A stretch of 48,998 nt of DNA, taken from assembly GCA_035634055.1 (NCBI GenBank), contig DASQDR010000078.1, positions 1-48,998 of the forward strand, given 5' to 3'. A program made the position numbers and the translations under genes. Each line of letters begins with the position of its first letter. Positions within the stretch are counted from its first letter, which is position 1. This document shows, one piece after another, positions 42,256 to 48,998 of the stretch. Source of the DNA: JAICTV01 sp035634055 (GTDB taxonomy: Bacteria; Planctomycetota; Phycisphaerae; Tepidisphaerales; Tepidisphaeraceae). The notes beneath the pieces are model-generated. The model did not search any database, was not told where the DNA came from, and saw only the letters and a list, made by a program, of their open reading frames with translations.

Positions 42256-43026
42256 ATGCGCAAGGTACTCAGCTACGTCGCCGCCGCCTCGCTGGTCGTC
42301 GGTGGTTTGGCGCTCACCGGCTGCCAGGGCGACAAGGGTGGCGGTAGCGGCGGCGGGTCGGGCAGCGGCTCTGGCAGCGGGACCATGTCCAGCGGTTCCG
42401 GCGGCGGCAGCACCGGCGCCAGTGGCTCGATGGGCAGCGGCGGCGCCAGCGGCGGCGCCAGCGGCCGCACCAGCAGCGGAACCTACGGCAGCGGTGGCAG
42501 CACCGGCGGGGCCGGCGGCTCCGGCTCGATGACCGGCTCCGGAACCTCCGGCTCGCGCGGCGGCACCGGCATGTCCGGCAGCGGCTCCATGGGTGGCTCC
42601 AGCGGCAGCGGCTCGATGGGCGGCAGCAGCGGCGGCGGCTCGATGGGCGGCAGCGGCAGTGGCGGCTCGATGGGCGGCGCCAGCGGCAGCGGCTCGACCG
42701 GCGGCTACGGCACCAGTGGCGCCGGCGGCACGTCCGGCGGAGCCTCCGGTGGCTACGGCGCGGGCGGGGCCGGCGGCACCGGCAGCACGGGCGGAACCTC
42801 CGGCGGCTACGGCACCGGCGGCACCAGCGGAACCGGCACCAGCGGAACCGGAACCAGCGGCGCCGGCACCTCCGGCGGGTACGGAACCTCGGGCTCCACC
42901 GGCGCAGGCACCGGTGGGACCGGCGCGGGCACCGGCACCGGCACTGCCGGCTCCGGAACCAGCACCCCCGGCGGAACCGGCACCAGCAGTGGCGGCACCG
43001 GCGGCGCGGGCGGCACCGGTCGGTAA
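42256..43026 (+). CDS. Gly/Ser/Thr-rich low-complexity lipoprotein
   Basis: This 256-aa protein has a short signal peptide with lipobox LALTGC (Cys 23), then about 230 residues made almost only of Gly, Ser, Thr, Ala and Met in short repeats (SGSGSMGGSSGSGSMGG, GGTSGGYGAGGAGG). It has no recognised domain. The composition recalls glycine-rich structural proteins. GGAG lies 12 bp before the ATG, and a strong terminator follows the stop, so it is a real, separately ended unit. Being a lipoprotein next to polysaccharide assembly genes suggests a surface or matrix role; this is inference. The opposite strand is also open in this stretch, but only because of composition. Confidence 0.75.
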   Translation: MRKVLSYVAAASLVVGGLALTGCQGDKGGGSGGGSGSGSGSGTMSSGSGGGSTGASGSMGSGGASGGASGRTSSGTYGSGGSTGGAGGSGSMTGSGTSGSRGGTGMSGSGSMGGSSGSGSMGGSSGGGSMGGSGSGGSMGGASGSGSTGGYGTSGAGGTSGGASGGYGAGGAGGTGSTGGTSGGYGTGGTSGTGTSGTGTSGAGTSGGYGTSGSTGAGTGGTGAGTGTGTAGSGTSTPGGTGTSSGGTGGAGGTGR

Positions 43027-43120
43027 CATCCGGTAACAGTCGGCGTGCCCGAAGCTCCAGCCGCGTGACCCGCGAGGCGTCGCAGAGCAAGCGGGCGCGC
43101 CAAGAGCATCCATTTTTGCT

Positions 43121-43153
43121 GAGAACGGCCGGTCCGCGCCGGCCGTTCTCTTT
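43121..43153 (+). terminator. Intrinsic terminator after the Gly-rich lipoprotein gene
   Basis: GAGAACGGCCGG-TCCGCG-CCGGCCGTTCTC is a perfect 12-bp stem with a 6-base loop, followed by TTT. It is 94 bp after the stop codon and is the best terminator in the window. Confidence 0.75.
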
Positions 43154-43419
43154 GCGCGCGCTTGCAAAGCGCCGCAATTCATTCTCGCCCCCGCCGCCCT
43201 GCGGCCGCGCCGCGCCCTGCGGCCGCGTGCCGTCCGCGTCGCCCTGCTCTGCGCCGCACGGGCCAGCGTCGGCACGGGCCGACCGGCGCCGGCCAGTGTC
43301 TCTTCGCGCGCCTGCGCCTTGCCTCGATTACAATCCCTCCGCCCGCCGAGCCTGCGGCCGCGCCGTTTCCGACGCGCGCTGGATCGCCCGCCCGCGGCGA
43401 GGCAGGAGCCGTTGCCGAC
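43154..43419. other. Gap upstream of the membrane acyltransferase gene
   Basis: With the terminator, the gene-free stretch is 393 bp (43027-43419). It carries two tandem copies of CCCTGCGGCCGCG (43197-43228) and nothing recognisable as a promoter. Frames here are open because of high GC, but they show no family match and no ribosome site. Confidence 0.5.
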
Positions 43420-45006
43420 ATGACGATCGCCTTGGCCGAACGTGACCGTGAACCCGCCCCGCTCCCGCGCATCGAGGTCGCCGCCGGCGGAGGCGGCGCG
43501 GGCGGCGCGGGCGGACCTGGGCCGCACCTGAAGGCGGACCGGCTCGCGTCGCTCGACGTCTTTCGCGGGATCACCATCGCCGCCATGCTGCTGGTGAACA
43601 ACCCCGGCTCCTGGCGGCACATCTACCCGCCGCTGCGCCACGCCGACTGGCACGGGTGGACGATCACCGACCTGGTCTTCCCGTTCTTCCTGTTCATCGT
43701 TGGCGTCGCCATTCCGTTTTCGTTCGCCAAGCGCAGCGCCGGCCGCGCGCGCGACGCGCGGGGGCAGTTGCTGGCGCGCGTGTGGGCTCGGGCGCTGGCG
43801 CTGTTCATGCTCGGCGAGCTGTTGACCGGCTTCCCCTCGTCCGGGATGACGGCCGTACCCGACGGCTTCGCGATGCTCGCGGCGTCGCGCGTCGCGAGCT
43901 GGGCGTTCTGCGGGCTCGGCATCGTGCTGCTGCTGTTCCCTTGGCACTCGCGCAAGGCATCGCTGCTGCTTCCCGTGATCATCGCGGTGCTGTTCTACGC
44001 GCTGGCGACGATCATTTATTTCGTGAACCGCAACGCGCTGGCGAACGGCCTGCCGGGCGACTTTGGATTCGGCAACGGGCTGCTCCGCCCGGAGAACTTG
44101 CGCATCCCCGGCGTGCTCCAGCGCATCGGCATCTGCTACGGCGTCGCCGCCAGCATCGTGCTCTTCGTGGGCTGGCGCACCACCCTCGTGGCGGCGCTGC
44201 TGCTGATGGGCGGGTACGCGGCCCTGATGCTCAAGGCGCCGTTCCCCAATCACACGACCGGATCGCTCACTCAAGAAGACAACCTCGCCCGTCGCATCGA
44301 CGAGACGCTTCTCATCCGCCACGCGCGATCGTCCGACGACAGCGGCGGCGTCCGCGCCGTCAACGGCAAGCCGGCGACCCTCTGGAACCACGCCTACGGC
44401 GCATACCCCGACCCGGAGGGCACGCTCTCGACGTTGCCGGCCATTGCGACGGTTCTGATCGGCGTGCTGGTCGGCACCTGGCTGCGCACGTTCCGCTCGA
44501 CGGCCGAGCGCTGCGCGGGCGTGCTGGTGTTCGGGCTGTTCACGCTGCTGCTGGGGATCGGCCTGGACCGGTGGCTGATGCCGATCAACAAGAACCTCTG
44601 GACGCCGTCGTTCACCGTCTTCACCGCGGGGCTGGCGATGCTGGTGCTGGGGACGTGCTTCTATTTCGTGGACGTGCTGGGGCGCAGGCGGTGGGCGCTG
44701 CCGTTCGTGATCTACGGCATGAACGCCATCGCCGCGTTCGTGGCCGCCGGGATCGTCGCCAAGCTGATGTCGCTGATCGTCGTCCACCCCGCCGGGGCGA
44801 AGGGTGCCGTCCCGCTCGGCACGTTCCTGCGCGACTGGGCGGCGGCGAGCGTGGTGCAGGCGAACGCCGCGCTGCAACATTCCGGCCTGCGGCTGGTGAT
44901 CGACTCGCCGGAGAACCAGTCGCTCGCGTTCGCGATCCTGTTCGTGCTGGCGATCCTGGTGCTCATGTGCGTGCTGTACGTGCTGAAGATCTTCGTGAAG
45001 GTGTAG
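43420..45006 (+). CDS. HGSNAT/NagX-like membrane acyltransferase family protein (COG4299/DUF5009)
   Basis: This 528-aa membrane protein has about ten helices. The diagnostic start is RLASLDVFRGITIAAMLLVNNPGSW, then LRHADWHGWTITDLVFPFFLFIVGVAIPFSF, VLQRIGICYGVAASI, DPEGTLSTLPAIATVLIGVLVG and the C-terminal FVIYGMNAIAAFVAAGIVAKLM. The family is related to the lysosomal heparan acetyl-CoA:glucosaminide N-acetyltransferase, and bacterial members are thought to acetylate or transport amino sugars. A Gly-rich N-terminal tail (AAGGGGAGGAGGPG) is extra. The ATG at 43420 has AGGAG 12 bp upstream. Its place after module B fits polysaccharide modification, by inference. Confidence 0.85.
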   Translation: MTIALAERDREPAPLPRIEVAAGGGGAGGAGGPGPHLKADRLASLDVFRGITIAAMLLVNNPGSWRHIYPPLRHADWHGWTITDLVFPFFLFIVGVAIPFSFAKRSAGRARDARGQLLARVWARALALFMLGELLTGFPSSGMTAVPDGFAMLAASRVASWAFCGLGIVLLLFPWHSRKASLLLPVIIAVLFYALATIIYFVNRNALANGLPGDFGFGNGLLRPENLRIPGVLQRIGICYGVAASIVLFVGWRTTLVAALLLMGGYAALMLKAPFPNHTTGSLTQEDNLARRIDETLLIRHARSSDDSGGVRAVNGKPATLWNHAYGAYPDPEGTLSTLPAIATVLIGVLVGTWLRTFRSTAERCAGVLVFGLFTLLLGIGLDRWLMPINKNLWTPSFTVFTAGLAMLVLGTCFYFVDVLGRRRWALPFVIYGMNAIAAFVAAGIVAKLMSLIVVHPAGAKGAVPLGTFLRDWAAASVVQANAALQHSGLRLVIDSPENQSLAFAILFVLAILVLMCVLYVLKIFVKV

Positions 45007-45116
45007 CACTGGCCCCGGGCGTGCGACGCGCACGCGTGCGACGCGGCCATCGCCGACCGCGCCAGCGTCTGATGCACCACGCCTGAGCCCCTTCATCGTC
45101 GCGCACCGAAGACCCG

Positions 45117-46808
45117 ATGACGCAGACCGGCGCCACCGATCTTCCCGCTGGGCGCGCTGCTGGCGACGCCAGCGGTGCCCACCGCGTCAACGTCGCGCGC
45201 GCCGTCGGCCCGAATGACGCCGAGGCTCGCGCGCGCTGTCGCCGGCGGGCCGTGTTGCTCGTGCTGATCCTCGCGCTGGCGGCGGGCCTGCGCGTGTGGG
45301 GGATCGGCCGGCAGAGCATCTGGTTTGACGAGGCCGCCACGGTCCACATCTCGCGCCAGCCGCTGGGGCGGATGTTCGAATTGATCCGCGCTGACGAGCG
45401 TACGCCGCCGCTGCACTACGTCATCCTGCACGGGTGGATGAAGGTGTTCGGGCACTCCGAAGCGTCGGTTCGGATGCCGTCGGCAATTGCGGGAACGGCG
45501 GCCGTGTGGGCCTGCTTCGTGTTCGTGCGCCGGCTCATCTCGGCGGACGCGGCGCTGGTTGCGGCGCTGTTGCTGGCGCTGTCGAGGTATCAGGTCGACT
45601 ACGCGCAGGAGGCGCGGGCGTACAGCCTGATGCTGCTCGCCGCGTTGGCGTCGTGCGCCCTGTTCGCGCGGATCATCGAACGGCGGAGCACGCGCGGCGA
45701 GGCGGCATACGTCGTGGCCACCGCGCTGCTGCTCTACTCGCACCTGTACGGCGTCTTCGTGATCGCGGCCCAGCACGTGGCGTATGCGCTGTTGGCCGTG
45801 GCGGCGCGACGGGCTGCACGCCGCGACGGCGATGGCGATGGCGGCGGTGGCGGTGGCGGTGGCGGTGGCGGTGGCGGGCACGACCGCGAGGCCCGAGATC
45901 GCGGCGACGGTGCCGGCAACGATGGTGGCGTTGGTGATGCGAAGGCCTTCGCATTCATCAAGACGTCCGGCGCGGCCGCGCATCGACATTTGACGCATGC
46001 GTCGCTCCCGCTCTCGCCGCGGCGCTGGCTGCTGTTGAACGTTGCCGTCGTCGCGCTGTTCAGCCCGTGGATCCCCACCACCGTGCGCTGGGCGCGCAGC
46101 GTTCACACCGAGTTCTGGGTCAGCCCGATGACTTGGGCCGAGATCCCCAAAGCGTTCCGCACCTACGCCGGCTCGTGGCCGCTCCTGGTCGCGCTCATGC
46201 TGCTGGCGCTGATCGGCCTTCTCCGGACGCGCGGGAACTGGAAGCGCGGGTTGCTGATGGCACTGGCGCTTCTGCCCGTCGTCGTGCCGGTGGGGATGTC
46301 GGTGCTGGGCAAGCCGACCTTCACCGACCGCTACGGCATCGTCGCGCCGGCCGCGATGTACGCCCTCGCGGCGGCGGGCGCCATCGCATCGAAGTGGCGG
46401 GCGGCGCGCGTGGCGGTGGTGATGGTGCTGATGGCCCTTTCGCTCGCCGGCGCCGGCACCGGCTATCGCAAGCCGGACTGGCGCGGCGCGGGCGAGTACC
46501 TCTCGCGCCACATGCGCCCGAGCGACATCGCCGTCGTCAACCGCAAGAACGCCACGTACCTTTACGACTACTACGTGCGCCGCCCCGACGTCCGGCGGAT
46601 CGGATTCGACGGCACGGCCATTCCCCTCTCGCTGCCGCTGCCCCCAGGGCGCCGCGTCTGGCTCATCCTCCACGGCGGCGGCGCGACGGCCGAGCAAATC
46701 CTTGCCCGCGGCCCGTGGCGCGTTCTGTCCCAGCACCACCCGTACGCGGTGGACATCTACGAACTGGAAGACCTGGACGAGCCGACGCCGCCGACGACGA
46801 CGCGGTAG
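45117..46808 (+). CDS. GT39-type integral-membrane glycosyltransferase (ArnT/PMT-like) with poly-Gly insertion
   Basis: This 563-aa protein probably transfers sugar from a polyprenyl phosphate carrier outside the membrane. The GT39-like N-terminus is clear: LRVWGIGRQSIWFDEAATVHIS with the conserved DE, RTPPLHYVILHGWMKVFGHSEASVRMPSAIAG and SRYQVDYAQEARAYSLMLL. About ten membrane helices follow. Residues around 235-275 are an insertion in a cytoplasmic or periplasmic loop (RDGDGDG, then 13 Gly, then HDREARDRGDGAGNDGG), coded by a GGTGGC microsatellite. The C-terminus is a soluble alpha/beta domain. It is 110 bp after the acyltransferase gene, on the same strand. Confidence 0.83.
   Translation: MTQTGATDLPAGRAAGDASGAHRVNVARAVGPNDAEARARCRRRAVLLVLILALAAGLRVWGIGRQSIWFDEAATVHISRQPLGRMFELIRADERTPPLHYVILHGWMKVFGHSEASVRMPSAIAGTAAVWACFVFVRRLISADAALVAALLLALSRYQVDYAQEARAYSLMLLAALASCALFARIIERRSTRGEAAYVVATALLLYSHLYGVFVIAAQHVAYALLAVAARRAARRDGDGDGGGGGGGGGGGGGHDREARDRGDGAGNDGGVGDAKAFAFIKTSGAAAHRHLTHASLPLSPRRWLLLNVAVVALFSPWIPTTVRWARSVHTEFWVSPMTWAEIPKAFRTYAGSWPLLVALMLLALIGLLRTRGNWKRGLLMALALLPVVVPVGMSVLGKPTFTDRYGIVAPAAMYALAAAGAIASKWRAARVAVVMVLMALSLAGAGTGYRKPDWRGAGEYLSRHMRPSDIAVVNRKNATYLYDYYVRRPDVRRIGFDGTAIPLSLPLPPGRRVWLILHGGGATAEQILARGPWRVLSQHHPYAVDIYELEDLDEPTPPTTTR
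45846..45875 (+). repeat. Hexanucleotide microsatellite GGTGGC, 5 units
   Basis: Five perfect GGTGGC units code for the poly-Gly run of the GT39-like protein. They are preceded by GGCGAT units. Copy changes stay in frame. Confidence 0.9.
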
Positions 46809-46956
46809 AGACGCGGAGCGTCGGGCACCTGGCGAGCAGCGGGAGTGGCCGCCACCTGCTTCTCCGACACCCTCTCACGGGGTAACGTGCTTGCTCATCT
46901 CACGCGGCGGCGCGGAACCGAAGCGCGCTGCGCGCACCCTCGCACCGCTCACCTGC

Positions 46957-47991
46957 TCACCTCGAAGCCGCCATCCACCCTTGCGCCGATTGCGACGCGC
47001 GCAGGATCAACTCCAGCACCGCCCGTCCCTCCTCCACCGAGTGGATCGGCCGGCGGCCGGCACGCAGGGTGTCAGCGAAGTGCTCGATCTCGGCGACGAA
47101 GGTATCGACGGGTTCAAATTCCCGCCGCGCCGGCTCGGCCTCGCCGCGCACGAGCAGGTAGATCGTGTCGCTGGAGCCGTAGATCTCGCCGCGCTCGCCC
47201 ATGACGTGGATGTGGTGCGTGCCGTGCGGCAGCGGGAAGGCCCAGCTCGTGAGGATCTCGCCGATCGCGCCGCTGGCGAAGCGCACCTGCACGCTGGCGG
47301 TGTCCTCGCCCTCGATCCTCTGCGCGAAGCGCCCGAACGTTCCGTGCACCTTTATGGCCGGGCTGCCGGCGAGGTGGAGCAGGCGGTAAGACGGGTGGTA
47401 GCCGGTGTCGATCAACTCTCCGCCGCCCTGGGTTTTCAGGCTGGCGCGCCACGACCCGCGGAACGGGTCGCCCCCTTCGCCGCCGGCGCGGAAGCAGTCC
47501 TGGCTGCGCAACCAGAGCACGCGGCCGATCTCGCCAGCGTCGACCAGGCGCTTGGCCTCGCGCACCACGGGCATGAAGAGCTGGTTGTGCGCCGACATAT
47601 AAGTGACGCCCGCGCGGCGGACCGCCTCGGCGATGCGGTCCGCCTCGGCCAGGTCCATGCACATCGGCTTCTCGCACAGCACGTGCTTGCCCGCGGCGGC
47701 GGCGTCGAGGATCGCCGGCGCGTGCAGGTGGTGCGGCAGGCAGATGTCGACCGCGTCCAGCTCGCCGCCCATCTCGCGGAGCATCACCTTCCAGTCGGCG
47801 AACTGCCTGCCCCCGCCGCCGACGGGCGCGAGCTGCTCGTTGCGCTTCTTCAAGTTCTCCGGCGACACGTCGCAGAGCGCGACGCAGCGGATCTTGTCCG
47901 CGTGCGCGATGAATCCTTTCGCGTGCGCCGCGGAGATCCCGCCGGAGCCGATGAGCGCGACGCGAACGACGCCGTCAACCTTCCTGGGCAT
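46957..47991 (-). CDS. Gfo/Idh/MocA family NAD(P)-dependent oxidoreductase
   Basis: This 344-aa sugar or cyclitol dehydrogenase-like protein has the Rossmann motif VALIGSGGISAAHAKGF (about 10-26), then CDVSPENLKKR, VDICLPHHLHAP and the catalytic Lys in VLCEKPMCMDLAEAD. DTGYHPSYRLLHLAG provides the expected His in the C-terminal domain. No export signal is visible, so it is likely cytoplasmic. AAGGGA lies about 8 bp before the chosen ATG (MPRKVDG). The substrate is not predictable. Neighbours do not form a clear pathway with it; a role in sugar metabolism for the polysaccharide genes is only possible. Confidence 0.92.
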   Translation of the reverse strand: MPRKVDGVVRVALIGSGGISAAHAKGFIAHADKIRCVALCDVSPENLKKRNEQLAPVGGGGRQFADWKVMLREMGGELDAVDICLPHHLHAPAILDAAAAGKHVLCEKPMCMDLAEADRIAEAVRRAGVTYMSAHNQLFMPVVREAKRLVDAGEIGRVLWLRSQDCFRAGGEGGDPFRGSWRASLKTQGGGELIDTGYHPSYRLLHLAGSPAIKVHGTFGRFAQRIEGEDTASVQVRFASGAIGEILTSWAFPLPHGTHHIHVMGERGEIYGSSDTIYLLVRGEAEPARREFEPVDTFVAEIEHFADTLRAGRRPIHSVEEGRAVLELILRASQSAQGWMAASR

Positions 47992-48130
47992 GATTGGGTC
48001 CCTTTGGCTCGAACCGACTCGCGCCGCCACGCCGCGGCCGCTGATGCAACAGGTGGTACTACCGCGCGCGGGCGGATTCGTTCACGAACGACGCTCGCGC
48101 GGCCGCCGCAAAGGCGCGCGCGGGCCGGCG

Positions 48131-48998
48131 TCATGCTGGCGGCACCTCAACCTGCTTCGTGATCGGCGGCAGGCAGGCGTTTTCGTCGCACGCCTGGTAC
48201 GTGAGCCGCAGCGACAGCGGGCGGTCGCTCGTGGCACGCGCGAAGCGGACAGCGATGGTGATGGCGCCGTGGTAGATGCGGATCGGCTCCTCGGCGAAGG
48301 CGAAGCGGCGCTCCTCGCCAGGCGGGTAATCGATGCCCGCGATGTCTGCGGGCTCGACGCCGGTGAGCCGAAGCGCCGTCGGCACCAGGCCGTGCGACGC
48401 CTGGTGAGCATTGATGTGAAACGCGTCGAGCACGTCGACGTGGACGTTCAGTTGCTGTGGCGCGGCCCAGGCGGCGCGCACCGCGACGACGCCGGCGGCA
48501 ACCTGGTCGGGCGAGGCGACGTCGCGCGTCGCGCCCGCGGCGCTTGCGTCGCTGTCGTTGGCGCTCGCGCCGCCAGCGGCACTTGCGTCCGCGACGGGCG
48601 CACCGGTGCCGGCGAAGCCGCCATGACCCGCCGCGGCGGGCGTAGGATCGACCGGGCCGTGCGCCCGAACGTAAAGCAGCGCGGCCTCCACCATCGAGCT
48701 CATGCCCTCGGCGCCGCGATCGAGTTGCGAGGCGAACGCCTGGAGCACCCGGCGGGCCGGCTCGGGCTGACCCAACTCCAGCAGGGCGATCGCGGCGACG
48801 GCGTTGCCGCTGGGCAGCGGGCTGTCGGAGGCGGTCTTTTGACGGACGATCAGGTCGCTAGCGTAACGGTCGGTGAAGTAGAACCCGCCGGCCGTGGCGG
48901 CGGCGGCGGTGGCTGCGCCCGGACCGCCTGGGCCGCTCGCGCCTCTTGCGACTCCGGCGCCGCCCGCGCCTTCCGCGCCTTCCGCGCCTTCCGCGCCT
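48131..48998 (-). CDS. C-terminal part of a YyaL/DUF255-like protein fused to a DsbD-alpha-like domain (5' end outside window)
   Basis: The frame is open to the window edge and the protein start is outside it. After a Gly/Ala/Glu repeat region, GGFYFTDRYASDLIVRQKTASD and PLPSGNAVAAIALLELG match the end of the YyaL/SSP411 thioredoxin-domain proteins. About 60 residues later, after an Ala-rich linker (GGFAGTGAPVADASAAGGAS), a beta-rich domain ends SLRLTYQACDENACLPP, which resembles the DsbD N-terminal (alpha) domain with its CxxxxC pair. This combination is unusual. The gene is divergent from nothing in view and lies 139 bp upstream of the oxidoreductase gene on the same strand. Confidence 0.7.
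   Translation of the reverse strand, partial: GAEGAEGAEGAGGAGVARGASGPGGPGAATAAAATAGGFYFTDRYASDLIVRQKTASDSPLPSGNAVAAIALLELGQPEPARRVLQAFASQLDRGAEGMSSMVEAALLYVRAHGPVDPTPAAAGHGGFAGTGAPVADASAAGGASANDSDASAAGATRDVASPDQVAAGVVAVRAAWAAPQQLNVHVDVLDAFHINAHQASHGLVPTALRLTGVEPADIAGIDYPPGEERRFAFAEEPIRIYHGAITIAVRFARATSDRPLSLRLTYQACDENACLPPITKQVEVPPA
48961..48998 (-). repeat. 9-bp tandem repeat CGCCTTCCG at the window edge
   Basis: About four copies of a 9-bp unit (CGCCTTCCG) run to the window end and encode Gly-Ala-Glu repeats in the YyaL-like protein. The full copy number is unknown because the window ends inside the array. Confidence 0.85.

Noticed and set aside
43162..43419. Longer N-terminus of the membrane acyltransferase
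   Set aside because: The upstream in-frame text is Arg/Pro/Ala-rich, has no ribosome site and does not resemble the family. The ATG at 43420 fits better.
42229..45096. A 955-codon open frame on the minus strand
   Set aside because: It lies opposite the Gly-rich lipoprotein and the acyltransferase, gives only low-complexity Ala/Gly/Arg/Gln text, and shows no ribosome site. It is open because of high GC.

Overview
The window is about 49 kb of high-GC bacterial DNA, most likely from a planctomycete and perhaps from the Phycisphaerae. The signs are a type II pseudopilin with an N-terminal FTLVELLVVIGIIAVLISILLP segment and a C-terminal H-x9-DG-like end, BNR and glycoside hydrolase genes under a LacI regulator, SpmA/SpmB in a probable non-sporulator, and long palindromic repeats in gene gaps. 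The class level is inference. No transposase, phage, tRNA, rRNA or CRISPR gene was seen.

Layout. (1) 1-5437, minus strand: exopolysaccharide module A, running from a small secreted Lys-rich protein to a Wzz/tyrosine-autokinase with an (Asn-Gly)n tail to a Wzy/O-antigen-ligase protein with a TPR-like C-terminus. (2) 5863-16558: a carbohydrate-degradation locus with a LacI regulator, a BNR-propeller protein, GH16, GH43-like, GH50-like, a pseudopilin and a GH35 beta-galactosidase. It points to a galactose-rich polysaccharide. (3) 16681-20278, minus strand: translation and RNA-modification genes rpsP, trmD, rplS, yraN and tatD, with no rimM, read from a good sigma70-type promoter. (4) 20279-26648: housekeeping genes (fabF, comB, a DUF486 membrane protein, a SpoU methyltransferase, dps) separated by several repeat families, plus a PHP phosphoesterase gene that has lost its middle. 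(5) 26658-37384: an envelope and peptidoglycan region with a phosphodiester glycosidase, lipoprotein amidase, SpmA/SpmB, LD-carboxypeptidase, GH1-like protein, gamma-glutamyltransferase and D-Ala-D-Ala carboxypeptidase. (6) 37613-46808, plus strand: exopolysaccharide module B with the same order as module A (small Lys-rich secreted protein, Wzz, Wzy-TPR), then a Gly/Ser-rich lipoprotein, a clear intrinsic terminator, a membrane acyltransferase and a GT39-type glycosyltransferase. (7) 46957-48998, minus strand: a Gfo/Idh/MocA oxidoreductase and the C-terminal part of a YyaL-like protein joined to a DsbD-alpha-like domain.

The two signals most worth attention are the duplicated module (secreted Lys-rich protein, Wzz, Wzy-TPR) and the many unrelated hairpin-forming repeat families in gene gaps. 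Several conserved proteins also carry short in-frame simple-sequence insertions. All function calls come from reading motifs; no database search was run.
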